This document shows, piece after piece, positions 1-12,389 of a stretch of DNA of 64,000 nucleotides. The stretch is from Musa acuminata AAA Group (taxonomy: Eukaryota; Streptophyta; Magnoliopsida; Zingiberales; Musaceae), in NCBI RefSeq assembly GCF_036884655.1, contig NC_088339.1, positions 30,899,001 through 30,963,000 of the forward strand, given 5' to 3'. The translations under genes were made by a program, and so were the position numbers. The notes beneath the pieces were generated by a model. The model saw only the letters and a list, made by a program, of their open reading frames with translations, did not search any database and was not told the DNA's origin. Within the stretch, counting starts at the first letter, position 1. Each line of letters begins with the position of its first letter.

Positions 1-3000
1 TTTATTATCGTCCATTGCAAATCATAATAATACATAGCAATTGTGATAACGGTTTGGAAGTAACGCGTACATTTATTTGTGTAACTGGTATTTACGTTAA
101 GGGCGAATTCGTCCTTTTACCGGGATAGCTGTTTCGCTGTTCCAGAGTGGAACCGGATCCGGTGCTAACGGTGAAGGAGAGGCGATCTCGGCCGTTCAGT
201 TGAAGAAGTCAATAAGTGAACGGTCGAGATGGTTGAATTGACGTGGCTAACTCGTATGGTTGGTGGGTTGGCACTCCCGAGGTTACGAGTCGATCCGGTT
301 GACTTATCAGCACGCAGTGCGTTGAATAAACTGCTCTCGCTTGAATTATGCTCTTCGGCCTAACCTTATATCCCATTAATTTCTATTTGGATTGTCGATG
401 TGTAATCGAAGTGTATACATGAAATCTTGGTGGACTCGATTGATGGGTGGTGGTGGAGCGATCGGCATGAGATGCAAGGGGTCAACGGTGCAACGTTATC
501 AAATTTCTTTTGACTTTTCTGGGACGTAAGTTGGTCGCATTAACGTTGGTTCCTTGGAAAGGAGAACATCCCGTTGACTTTCAATGTGAGACCTCATCCA
601 TCCTGCATCTGCTGCTCCCAACTCCAACCTTGTAATGATGGAGGACAACCTTTATGTCTCCAACAAGGAAAATGGCCTTCATGATTTTTCGTCCTTCTCT
701 AGCATTTAGATATCCTTTTTATCTTTATGTTTGATGTGAATGTCATATGATTAAAAGTAAAAAAAATTTATAGAAATCAAAACTTAGAAGAAATTAGAGT
801 GCAAAAATAAAATATTTAAAGGATAAATAAAGAATTAATTATAAATTTTCTCCTGTAATTAGTTATTTTTAGTATTTCGATTCTAATTTTTAAAAATTAT
901 ATTGACATATTTATACTTATAAAAGTAAAATATTTAATCTTATTTCTTTTCACATTATTGATTCTACTTACGAAAATACTATACGTGTTTAGTGATAAAT
1001 CAAAGTACGATATAGTCAACACATGCTCAGTGATAAACTTTGTGATATTTTTATCAATAAAATCGACGGTTTAAGGAAAAACGAAACTAAATATTTCACT
1101 TTAATCAGTATAGGAATCTCAATATTAAGATACTAAAGATAACTAATTTGTAAAGAATAATCTATAATTACCTCACATCTTTTTCTTTCTCTATCTTATG
1201 TTGAGTAGATTAATCGTTGTAGTCTTCATTTTCTCCTCCTCTCTTAATTTTTATTTGTATAAAACTTTTTGAGACGTTTAAGAAGGATCTATAATTTCTT
1301 TCCTTTCCGGTGGGGTTTAATTATAATCATCATTAAATAAATTATAAGAATATATTTAGAAATGCAAATATAATTATACCTTGTTTATGTCTTAAGCTTT
1401 CAGATTTAATGATATTAATCAAGAATATGGCTTATGCTTCAAACCCATTCCAAAGACTAGCCTACTAAAATAAGATAATAATATAATCCAATATAATTTA
1501 AAGGTCGTAACACATAATTAATATTTAGGAAGAAGATAAACATATTTGGATACCTAGAAGGAGAAAAATGTTCGTCTTTTGATGCATTAAGTCTAAAGTT
1601 AAATCACTATATATTGACAGCGATCATATTTAATTCTCATTGGTTGCTTAATCCAATTAATTAAAGCTTATCTTGTTGTCACCAATCTCATCCAAATGTT
1701 CATGTTTATCTAATGGAAAGAGATTTGAGGATAGAGTAGTCCCTATTAATTTCTATCATGACATCCAATGATGTGAACTCCATAGACTCCTAACTTGGAT
1801 TACATAATAATTAAGGTTAGATTAAGGATATTTGGATCATTATCTCCTGAAATAAAGGTCTCATGGGACCAAATTATTCTTTGCTCTTGAAGTGACTAAT
1901 ATACCCCTCCATGATTAATACAGTCATATTTGATCAAACCTGATGAACTGCAAGCATTAGTATGTCATTTTACTCTTCATGACTAAAATACCTTTTATGA
2001 CGATTAATTCTTCTTATGAATATAACATCTAAAATGAGATTAGAGTGATTTAAACACAATCTAATTGAATTCGAAGTCACCTCATTATACTAATAGTAAA
2101 ATAAGAATGAAGATAAATGATGATGTAATAAATGACGCTTATCATGCGGCGCCTAAGAGACTTTGAATCCGTTATCGAAGACATATAATATTATCCTATC
2201 GATCGAGGAATAAATGAATTAATCTCTCATCTTTAAAAATATTTTTTAGATTCATCCTAAGAGGATAAAATCAAACACATATCAATTGGCATAAAAATAT
2301 ACTCATTTGGTAGACACCAAAGACAGGAACTCTATTCTGTGTGAAGAGAGCTCCAAGAGGAGAGGATGCCAATGGGAAGAAGCCAAGCCGGCCGGAGAAA
2401 CATGAACAAGGCCACAGTTTAGTTAAAACCGTTAAAAGAACAAAGGCTAAATGGGATTCTTTGACTCAAAGGACAGACTAAAATTGTTGTTTGACTGTTA
2501 CCACTGCTACCTCTTCCTCTCACGCACTCATCATCTCGATGCATGTTGGATGTGTGTCTCTCCAACAATCACACTGAAATATCCACACTTGTGTGATTGT
2601 GATGTGGCTTTGGGCCTTTTACAGCATATATTATATGGTGTCAGTGTCATATAATAGTCAACTAAACAACAAGAAACCATTTTGAAATTCTCGGCCACTG
2701 TGATCCACCAATCAATACTTCCAATATAGACTTCAAAGTTATTCTATCTCTTGTCCATCAATATCTAGTAAGATATCATTCGATAAATTTATTAATATTG
2801 ATATGATAATTAAAGATATAAATTTTGGAATATTATTTGATAATTTTTTATTTCTAAGATTGTGCACTGAAAATGATTTGGTTTGAAGTGTAACCTAATT
2901 GGAATCATTGAACTAATTCAATGATTCATCAAATTAAAAAGTGATTTAATTTCGAAACACGAAATACTGACAATTCTGAGTAAGTTCAAAATCAATGGAG

Positions 3001-3241
3001 AAAACTAAATAAGTTATATAACGAAGTGATTAGGATTTATATTTCTTTTGTTTAGGAACCAAAAACCAATGATTCCGATTTCGTGATCAGATCCATGTAA
3101 GAATTCAAAACAATCTCATTCCATAATTTTTTTTAAAATTTAAAATATTAATATGATTATTGTGCACTATACTTGTTTATTAAGGATCGAGAAGCTTTAT
3201 TTGATAATTTTTACTATGATTACGGAGTAACAGATAAAAAG
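1..3241. other. AT-rich intergenic DNA, no gene recognised
   Basis: The first 700 bases are of moderate GC content and the rest is strongly AT-rich. Stops are frequent in all frames and no reading frame resembles a known family. The left 400 bases could be the upstream region of a gene lying off the left edge, but nothing proves this. Confidence 0.6.
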
Positions 3242-4030
3242 GGATCATTTGGTCGGCCGACCATTAGTGTGGCCTGTAGGTTCACGAGAAATTATCCACT
3301 TTGGGCGGTGAGCATATTCGCACGGTTTTCTCATTTCAAAGCTCGTGAACTCTAAAAGGCACCTATGAGGATAAAAGAGACGTGGACTTATGAGCTCTTG
3401 GTTTCCATACTCTTCAACCAATATACAACTAAATGGCTTTATCAGTGCTCCCTCCCGTAGGGGAGCCAAGGACTCATAACCGAGGTGCATGTCTTGGGAG
3501 CGAGTTTGTTCGGCCGAGGTGTAGGCCTTAGACTCTCCTTTTAGCGACAATCTAATAAATGACCATTTGATCAACCGGTCATTGGTGCAGCCCATAGGCT
3601 CATAAGGAATTGTCCATTTTGGCCGATGGGTGTATCCACACGATTTTGCCATTTCAAAACTTGTGAGATCTAAAAGACGCCTTCAGAGGTAAGGGAGATA
3701 CGGACTTATGAGCTCTTGGTTCTCATACTCCTCAATCAATATATGACTAAATGATTTTATTCATAACCGAGATGCACGACTCGGGAGCAAGTTTGCTCGA
3801 CCGAGGTGTAGGCCTTAAGCCAATATAATATGGGACTATTTGGTGAGTCGACCATTGGTGCGGGCCATAGGCTCGTAAGGAATTATCCACTTTGGCCGGT
3901 GGATGTACTCGCACGGTTTTATCATTTCAAAGCCTGTGAGATCTAAAAGGCGAGACTAAGTCCTAAAACTTATGAGCCCTTAGATCTCATACTCATCGAC
4001 CAATGTTCGACTAAATGATCTTATCATTGT
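3242..4030. repeat. Three degenerate tandem copies of a ~200-310 bp repeat
   Basis: Three successive blocks starting near 3242, 3556 and 3831 share the same order of sub-motifs: a ...TTTGGT/GATC..CGACCATT... start, a 'cataggctc' segment, 'aattatccactttgg', 'gcacggtttt', 'ctaaaaggc', 'cttatgagctcttgg' and 'ctcatactcctcaa' followed by 'ggtgtaggcctta'. Copies differ by many substitutions and small deletions, so the array is old. A shorter fourth copy lies at 62048-62167. The class of element is not identifiable; no coding capacity is seen. Confidence 0.8.
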
Positions 4031-4433
4031 ACACACTTACTAAGATACATAGAGTACGCTCGATTTAGCTCGAATTAGAATCTAATTGAAATCGAATCAA
4101 GATGGAACTAACTCAATGATTCGATAAATTTCAAATTAAATTGGAATGTGGACTTTGACGATTCGATTTCAGTTCTTGAATTGAATCGATGGAGAAAAAA
4201 AATAAAGAACTAAAATACAAGTTATATGACGAAGTGATTATGATTTTTATTTTTACTTTTAATCAACCAAAACTGTACGATGAATCATGAAACTTTTGAA
4301 GACATCAATTAGGTGATAGTTTTGGATCGATGGGACGATCGAGAATGCAAGAAAATACGGTGACCCACTGCAGATCATGCGGGACAAAAGTCCCGAGTTA
4401 GGTTCTTTGGTGATGAAGTCTTGAGAACACATA

Positions 4434-5009
4434 ATGCCTCCGTTGAAGCCCCCCATGGGTGGTGGTGAATCATCCACCGGAGCTCAGGGAGGCGAGGAAA
4501 GCGACCCCATACATGGCTGCCTCACTCTCACACCCGTCTCACAAGTGCAGGTACGAAATGAACCCCACGCCCCTCGCTCTCTCTCCTACTCATCTTCCCT
4601 ACCACCTCCTCAACCTATGCTGCCCCGTCACCTTCGTCGCCAATTTCCTCAGAGGATTCTGATGACCCACGCAGCTGCATTATTAGGGCTAATGACACCT
4701 CGTCCTTCTAATGGCGATGGGGAGACGACCCCACCACGACTGCTGGTTTTTATGGTGCGACGGGACCAGTGCTCACTGACGAAACGGTCGCCATTCGTGA
4801 ACAGGTACACGATTATTAGGTTGGTGAGGATGAGGATGCCGGTGGGGACTGCTCTCGAGCAGTCAGTGATGGAAGGACATGTGCTCTTCTTGCTCCAATG
4901 CGAATGCTTCGCCGTCGGCGCCATGTCGGCGAAGCCGTGCGCGCCGACGGGCGAACGTGGTGCGCGCACCAGCTGCTCGATGAATGGTCAAAGAAAGGCT
5001 TCCACGTGA
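4434..5009. other. GC-rich island with open frames on both strands, unresolved
   Basis: About 570 bases of GC-rich sequence stand out from the AT-rich surroundings. The + strand is open for 191 codons, starting at the ATG at 4434, and the - strand for 106 codons (4649-4969). The - frame has one hydrophobic stretch (GILILTNLIIVYLF) that could be a membrane segment. Neither frame matches a family I recognise. It may be a decayed gene fragment, a short single-exon gene or a captured piece in a transposon. I would not assign a product. Confidence 0.3.
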
Positions 5010-5619
5010 GAGCTTAGCTGGTCACGCTGTCGATCGTTGATGGTGAGATGTTTACATTGATTCCCATCTTTTTCATTGCTTACGCTTATGAACAACTCTA
5101 CAGAGATTAATGATAATAGTTACTGAAAGATGTTTTCTTTATGCCTTTCAAGATGAGCCCATTAAGGATCCCAAACCATTGGAAATCATGCATTTAGAAT
5201 TATGCAGACTTAAAAGCACCCATAAAATTTCTCACCGTTCTACATTACACATCAGACTGGTAAAGATCTACAGCAACCGCAACACAGCCCAAGAGTTATA
5301 GGAATCAGTGATCCACCTGGTGTTCTTGAAGGGCCAGCCAAAAGCCGAATGAATCCTAAAGCCCTGTGTGAGGATTCCCTCACCTGATTCACTCAAACAA
5401 ACCCAGGCACACCTTCTTAGGACAGTAATCTCACCCTAGTGGAGGAAATAAAGCACAAACCAGCAACACAAGGAAAGGAGACAGACATGGTTCCCATGTA
5501 GCCCCTAACCCACACTGATGCAAATACAGTTACCTATACACATCGAGACTTCAGAAACCAAAGCAACGAAAGAGATGTCTCTCTCGCACGTACCCGCACA
5601 CACATCGACATCTTTATCT

Positions 5620-6469
5620 TTTTGTTCCTTTATTAACTTTTTTTTTTCTTTTTTGCCTTCCACTGCACCCATGGTGATGCTGCATAGAGAAGTATACGTC
5701 AAATTGACCGCGGGCAGGGCCGTGGGGTGGAGATACTGTAGGCTGCCTGGGTTTGGGCAGCTCTGAATATCTTATTTTTATGCATATTTTGGTTTTCTGG
5801 ATTGGCATTGGATTGTGGGTTCATAGGCCTCAAAGAAAAGAGGAGAGGAGGAAGGCTCAATGCTTGCACTTTACTCTCCAATGGATGCTTAGTGTGCTGC
5901 ACTCTGAGCTGGTGGTTTAGAAAACCGGAGACAGTGTCTGCATCCTTCTTTTATTCTCTGCTGGTCTCTTTCTTTGATTGTTAAACGCCCACATTGCTTT
6001 GTTTTCTCTTCAAAATCAGACTTTTCACTCCTCTGCCTTGGGTGTTCGTATCACAGTCATGCTATCTGGATTCCTGGGCTTCTTTGCTTTCCCAAGGTTT
6101 TAGATTCAGAACTCTTCTGAGGAAGGGCAAAAAAATGAATCTCTTTTCCCCCCCTCCTCTCCTTTCAGATTCCAGTAGCCGGTTGTGTTCTTGATCCGTT
6201 TTAAATGGTCGGAAGATCACGCCACTTCTTTCTGTTCTAAGCTTGACCTTTGGTTTCTGATTTTTCTTTCTGAAATAGATCAGAATACTTTTTTTCTGGG
6301 CCTCTTTTTCTTAGCCTTCTCCACTAGTATCAGAAGAGAGAATAAGAAACTAATTTCTTTTGGGCGTTTGTTTTCCTCATTTTTCTCTCGCAAGACCCAG
6401 ATTCCTGCAGACCCTTGGTAGACTTTTGGGACCTTCCTCTTTGTGGCTGTATGAAGAAGTGCTGAAACA
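5620..6469 (+). promoter_or_regulatory. Probable promoter and 5' leader of the 5-phosphatase gene
   Basis: The 850 bases before the 6470 start codon are pyrimidine-rich on the + strand (long T/C runs near 5635-5660 and 6140-6170), as is common in plant leaders and leader introns. Several short ATG frames are present. I could not place the transcription start; a leader intron is possible. Confidence 0.4.
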
Positions 6470-9400
6470 ATGAGAGATGAGAATCCAAAGAAAAGCAAGG
6501 TTTTCCGGCGGAAAAAGATAATTTTTGGTTTCCATGCCTTCAGTCTTTAAGATCGCTGACTTACTCATGCTTTCTTTTCTTGTTTTTGTGGGAGAAGCTG
6601 TCATGGCCCAAGACGCTTGTTAAAAGATGGTTCAACATCAAGAGCAAAGGTCGGGAGCGTCATGCAGATGATGTTGCTGATAGAGGTTTGCCTGATTTCT
6701 TCTGCTCTCATCACAATTTGTTTAAAGAGGTCATTGTGGGCTAAGAAAATTCTAGTCTGTGGATCTTGGATCACTGCTTTTCTGTGATAAAGATCTCAAC
6801 TTCCCCTTGATTGCTTCCCGAATGTGTTGCTACTTGATCGTCTTCTAATTGCTTCCTAGTCTAAGAATATAATACATATAACAATAATCGAATCCCAGCT
6901 TTCTTTCTTCTTGTTCTTGGTTACCGAACCTGGGTTATCTTCACAGGAGATAATAGGCAGTGGACGGCCAACTTTTCTGAGAGGGAGACATGTACTGTCA
7001 AGAGAAGCAGCACAGGTTACAGTCCGGAACCCCATCTGCTTCTCAGATTTGGACCACATCTAATGACAGTTGTCGTTCATTTTTATCTTTTCCAAAGTTC
7101 CTCCTTTCTCATTTAGTTTCGGGTGGCTCCTCAGATAGATTGTCCAGGAAGCACATAGATCAAATTCAGCAAAGAACGTTTGATCCTCATTCAGCTCAAG
7201 TTGCAGATGTTCAGGACTACAAGTAATTCAGATCTACTCACCCCTCTCTGAGTCTCTGCAACATGGTAGTTGATCTTTATTATGTTGTTCTCTTGGTCTC
7301 TAGGATATTTGTTGCAACTTGGAATGTAGGTGGGAAGTCCCCACCAAGAAATTTGATTCTCTTGGACTGGCTTCATTCTTCTTCTCCTTCAGATATATAT
7401 GTTTTGGGGTTAGTTTTGGAACTCTGTTTTACTACTAATTAGTTTCGATCTTTTATCCATCTTTGGATGACTATAAATTTCTAACTGTCCGTGTTATTTT
7501 CAGCTTCCAAGAGATTGTTCCACTAAATGCTGGGAATGTTCTCGTCACAGAAGATAATGGTCCAGCAAAGAAATGGCTGTGGCTTATTAGGAAGACTTTG
7601 AACAGTCCTGACACCTGCGGGTCTGATAGCTATCACACGCCATCACCCGTTCCATATCCTATCTTGGAGTTGAATGCTGATTTTGAGAGGTTCTCAGTGA
7701 GGCAGAAAAATTCGTCATTTCTCCATCGACGTTCCTTTCAATATCCAAGTCATAGTTTAAAATTTGAAGGGGATACTATATTACCCCAACAAATGATCGA
7801 GCACCGATTCAGTGTCTGTGATAGGGTTAGCTTTGAGAGCAGACCAAGTGATTTTGATTCCAATTTTAGGTGTGAAGGTTCATCTGATGATGAGAACATT
7901 GGTGAGGAGTCACCTACTGACATGTTTAGTTCACCAAATTCGTATGGCTATGGTGCTCCTCCACATGTTGAAGAAAGGGATAGGCTATCTGTAAACTCTA
8001 GGTAATCTTTCCTTTGTTAAATTCTTATACACCTTTCCATTCTCTTCCTTAGATATCTCTAAATTGATGTCTGCCATTGCTTGATTAGCATATAAGTTAA
8101 CCCTGTGATATTCTTAGGTATTGTATGGTTGCGAGCAAACAAATGGTTGGAATATTTCTTACAATTTGGGTGCGCAGTGACATTAGAGAAGATATTAAGA
8201 ACTTGAAGATTTCTTGTGTAGGCAGGGGATTAATGGGTTATCTTGGAAACAAGGTAATCCCACATATGATTCTCCAATACGCGTACTATATCCTCTTTCT
8301 GTATTGATTCAAACATGAACAAGGATGTTTCTACTACGGCTCTTTGTTTTTCTCTATTGAAAACATGAGAATCATGCTAAATATCCCGGGTTTTGATTCT
8401 TCTTGTTTTTGTTAGAACACCATGACAAAAGAGAAGGTTTTGTTCTTGTCTACAGGGTTCCATATCGATCAGCATGTCCTTTCACAAAACAAGTTTCTGC
8501 TTCATCTGTAGTCATTTGACCTCAGGGCAGAAAGATGGGGATGAACTGCGTAGAAATTCAGATGTCATGGAGATTCTAAAAAAGACTAGATTCCCACATG
8601 TGCAGAGAAGTGATCATGACAAGTCTCCTGAAACAATTCTTGATCATGAGTAAGTCCATTTCCTATTAAGGAAATACATGGCAACACTTTCATCGAACTT
8701 ATGCTCATTTTTCTCTCTTATTTCAGTCGCATAATATGGCTTGGGGATTTGAATTACCGCATTGCTCTTTCATATCGGTCAGTGAAGACTCTAGTTGAAA
8801 TGCGCAACTGGAGAGCTTTGTTGGAAAAAGATCAGGTGGCTTACCGACAACTCTTTAAGTCCTATGTTAGTTATAATGTATGAACTCCTTATTGTTCTTT
8901 CCAATTCATTGATTTTTTGAGAATGTGTCATGTTGTGTTGATTATTTTATGGAAGATGCATGTGGATTCTTGTGGCTTACATAAAGTTTGATTCTTTTAA
9001 GTCCATTCCTATCTGTTATAAAAGTTTGGGCCACAAATTCATTTACTTGTTAAACAGCTCCAAATAGAACAACGATGTGGCCGTGTATTTGAAGGATGGA
9101 AAGAAGGAAGGATATATTTTCCTCCCACCTATAAATATTCGAATAATTCGGATCGATATGCGGGGGATGACAGAAACCCTAAGGAGAAGCGACGAACACC
9201 TGCATGGTAAAATAATTTTATGTTTAGGCATGCATTAGTCTGAATTTGAACCTCACAGGACTATATGCTGATTGAAGGTGTGACCGTATATTATGGCATG
9301 GAAGAGGCCTTAATCAATTGTCTTATGTTCGAGGAGAGTCGAGATTCTCTGACCATCGACCTGTATATAGCATTTTCACAGCAGAGGTTGAAATGATGAA

Positions 9401-9503
9401 TCATAGCTACCTCAGGAAGAACATGGGTTATTTTGGCTCTCGTGTGGAGGCGGAAGAACTGTTACCACACTCTCATGGTTTTACAGAGTTAAACTACTGC
9501 TAG
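6470..9503 (+). CDS. Type I inositol polyphosphate 5-phosphatase (IP5P4-like)
   Basis: The enzyme removes the 5-phosphate from inositol phosphates and/or phosphoinositides, damping IP3/calcium and PIP2 signalling. Hand-built exons: 6470-6499, 6598-6685, 6947-7015, 7117-7222, 7304-7408, 7504-8001, 8118-8253, 8456-8649, 8727-8835, 9058-9206, 9278-9503. All junctions are GT-AG and in frame, giving 569 residues. The start [10 protein letters not shown] followed by [17 protein letters not shown] is the characteristic N-terminus of the plant IP5P4-like subgroup. Catalytic-domain motifs appear in order: [10 protein letters not shown] (exon 5), [11 protein letters not shown] (exon 6), WLGDLNYR (exon 9), [11 protein letters not shown] (exons 10-11) and FSDHRPV (exon 11). 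A plant-specific acidic, serine-rich insertion fills exon 6. The first coding exon is only 30 bases. No signal peptide or membrane segment is seen. The gene is convergent with the lipid-transfer gene at 10954. The assignment to the type I family is firm; the exact paralogue and substrate preference are inference. Confidence 0.95.
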
Positions 9504-10953
9504 GTGTCCTGCCAAATCAAGGTACATTATCATTTTTTTATTATACAATAAGCAGAATAATTAATTTCTTAAGTGGTATCCAATAGGGAAAAGCATATAT
9601 AACCAAATAGTTGAATATACTTGTGCGAGAGACAAATTTACGTACCTATTAAGAGGCTTAAGATTCTATATTATTTATTCTTCTTTTTAATTTTTTTCCT
9701 CTTTCACAATTGGTTAACTAGAATTTTTGTGATGTCTTACTATCTCACTCTTTCCTCTGGTTAATGTAGACATTCTGCTTCACTTCAAACTACAAAGACT
9801 ATTCTCAACCTCTTTGGAAATCAGCATGTAGTTCTTCAAATCAAGCAAATAGGTATTGACTTAATCAAACTCGATCTGTACATTGTACAACATTTTCTTT
9901 ATCTTCTCATCAGTTCTTTTTCTCCTATGCAATCAAGTTGAAATTTCCATGATGAACTTGGACTAATTTCATTCGTGACTTTCAGAGGCCAAAAAGAGAG
10001 CATTCATTTATTGGAAACTAGAGATGAAGGTAACTCCTCGTACCTGTGTCTTTCTCTGCATTATGTGCACCATCAAATGATTTACCCTTTGCATTTTGTG
10101 CTTGTATATTTGGTTCTAGCAGGAAAAGCAGATGGTCGTTTTGCTGCTGTCCAAAATCTAGTCAAGAAAGATGTTTGAGAGAACTAAACCAGAATAGGTC
10201 AGTTACAACATCTACAGAAAGCTTGCTTCACTCACTAAAACCTAAGCAATCCTACTAGCAGCCAGATGATAGTTCCCAGTTGAACAAGAATACTCTCAAA
10301 ATAAAGATACATTGAACCAATAAGAAGATGAGACACTCCTATTGCACCATCCAACCAGTCTGAAGTAGCCAAGTGAGCATATAACTTTTTTTCTTCTTGA
10401 ATTTAATTTTTATTTGTGACATCATTCTTCTCAAAATGAGTGCAGAAAATTTTGTAGAGCAAGAAGGGTGAAGTACAGTCAATAATAATGTGCATAATTC
10501 TTTTCTTTTTTGTATTGAGAAGAAGGATGAGTTCCTGGTTCATACTCATTGCAATTGCGCTGGTGATAGAAATATGTATCAGTCATAAATTGTTCGGAGA
10601 GCATGGTATACGTTTTATGAATCAAACACTTGACGCCATTCATTGTCTACTAATTCTTTTTGTATAAGGGAGGAACATTAAAATGAAGAAGCGAGACAGA
10701 TTTGATCAGATTGAAGAAAACTAAGTATTTCCCATCATAAATCTTTTTAAAACATTTAGTTTATAAGGATATGAGCCATAAATCCTGTGCATGATCTTCC
10801 TGAGGTGGACAGGAGGCAGTAGAACAATCCAAATGTCTTATTATTGTATCCAATAATAATTCAGATCGCCTTAGGGAGGCATATCTGGATCACACAAATC
10901 ATACATATCTGTGGTTTTAACGAACATGAAGAGAAGTCTTCCTGTCGACGAGC
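9504..10953. other. 3' flank between convergent genes
   Basis: This AT-rich 1.45 kb follows the 5-phosphatase stop and holds its 3' UTR. A GT directly after 'caaatcaag' (9520) and CAG-like acceptors around 9985 and 10120 could form 3' UTR introns, but no conserved protein segment is present. The right end includes the 3' UTR of the opposite-strand lipid-transfer gene. Confidence 0.4.
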
Positions 10954-11622
10954 TCAGAATGTCATAGACGACACCCAAAGAGACGCCACCGCGAAGAGCA
11001 GAGAGTAGACGATCGATGATGGCACTTCGGTACGCGACCCACCCGATGTGTCCTGCGTGGGAAGAGTCTTCGATCCACCATCTGCGTTCATGTTGCAGTC
11101 GACGAACATGCTCAGAAAAGTCGCTGAATTCACATGAATGAGAGAAGAACAGAGTTGTACCTGCGCTGGGCACTGATGGCGTGGTCGGAGATCCGCTGGG
11201 CGCTCCGGCCGCTGCCAAGAGACAAAAGTTGCAGCTAAAACTCGCGAGACATTTCGACAAACAGTAGCAGTAGTTACTGAGTTCTGTATGATATGCTTAC
11301 AGTTGCACTCGCTAACTGGTGGCGTCTTGACGTTGCAGGCGGTGGGGAGAGCCAGGGCCTGAGTCTGGTTGATGGTGATGCCGAGCGAGGAATCTCCGCC
11401 GTTGAGGACCATGCAGAGGCACTGCGGCTCCGAGCCGACGACGCTGGCCAGCTGCGAGCAGCAGGAGCTGGAGGGGGTCGTCTCGTTGCCAGTGATGTAG
11501 TCGAGGCAAGGGGACAGGCTCACCAGCGCGGACGTGCAACTGCTGGACTGAGCTGAAGCCCCGGCGCACAGCACGACCACGAGGACCAGCACAAGACCAA
11601 TGCGGGAAGCTCTCCGAGCCAT
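10954..11622 (-). CDS. GPI-anchored non-specific lipid-transfer-like protein (copy A)
   Basis: Exons (- strand): 11301-11622, 11161-11211, 10954-11081, all GT-AG and in frame, giving 166 residues. A signal peptide (about residues 1-24, ending GASAQ) is followed by the eight-cysteine fold with cysteines at 29, 39, 54, 55, 68, 70, 96 and 106, the spacing C-x9-C-x14-CC-x12-CxC-x25-C-x9-C typical of LTPG/xylogen-type proteins. A short Ser/Pro/Thr linker from exon 2 and a hydrophobic C-terminal tail (SLLFAVASLWVSSMTF) in exon 3 suggest GPI anchoring. Such proteins sit on the outer plasma membrane or wall and bind lipids; some take part in cuticle export or vascular differentiation. An N-glycosylation site (NETT) lies after the second cysteine. 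It is divergent from, and older than, the three + strand copies, and head-to-head with copy B. The family is clear; its ligand is unknown. Confidence 0.92.
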   Translation of the reverse strand: MARRASRIGLVLVLVVVLCAGASAQSSSCTSALVSLSPCLDYITGNETTPSSSCCSQLASVVGSEPQCLCMVLNGGDSSLGITINQTQALALPTACNVKTPPVSECNCKHIIQNSVTTATVCRNVSRVLAATFVSWQRPERPADLRPRHQCPAQVQLCSSLIHVNSATFLSMFVDCNMNADGGSKTLPTQDTSGGSRTEVPSSIVYSLLFAVASLWVSSMTF

Positions 11623-12279
11623 GATTCTCTTGTTGCTCTTGCTGTTGTTGTTGGTCGAGGTGAAGGGAGAAGAGCAGAGGGCATGGCGATCTTGTAGGGG
11701 AGGGAGAAGAGAGAACGCATGGGCTTGTGGGTGACCTGCTTCTCCTACTTCCTAACGAACCGAGGAAGAATGGGCTGGTCAATAGAGACTCGAGTATTGT
11801 TTAGGGCATCTGCTACCCAACTTATGTCGACGACTGTGTCGGCCATGCTACAAGTTGTCATCTCTTCTGCTTGGCCAGCCTATCGCTAAAGCCTCTACGT
11901 TGCAATGTGCATCCATATATTATTATGGATGCATATATTATTATATAAACATGTATCCATCAAACACCCATTTTTAATTAGAATGGCTACAAATAATGAC
12001 TTTTTTTTTCCTTATTTTCTGTTAAAATAATAATTCAAATTATCTGAGAGGTGGTGGCAGAATCTTACAGGAATTAGGTCACCCAACAAATGATGGCTTA
12101 TGCTACTTACATTACCCACTTCCATCTAATCCCACAACTAATTATACCTACTACCAAACACCTTAAGCTACATTTCAGCATGCCATCTTCCCTGTCACAG
12201 GACAAGCCAATTGTCCAGTCTTCTGTCTGCAGCATCCGTCAGTAGGAAGGTTTGGCCACCAACACGAGCCCAAGTCACC

Positions 12280-12287
12280 TATTTAAA
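12280..12287 (+). promoter_or_regulatory. TATA-like box of lipid-transfer copy B
   Basis: TATTTAAA lies about 100 bases before the copy B start codon. Copy D keeps the same block (acctatttgaagccc) at 15691-15705 at the same distance, which supports a promoter role. Confidence 0.55.
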
Positions 12288-12389
12288 GCCCTTCTTCACA
12301 CACCTTCCTCCCAATCCACAAGCTCAACCTGCACTCAGCAACCTCCTCACATTCCGAGGCATCTCCGGCGATCGGCGAAGACGAGAGAG

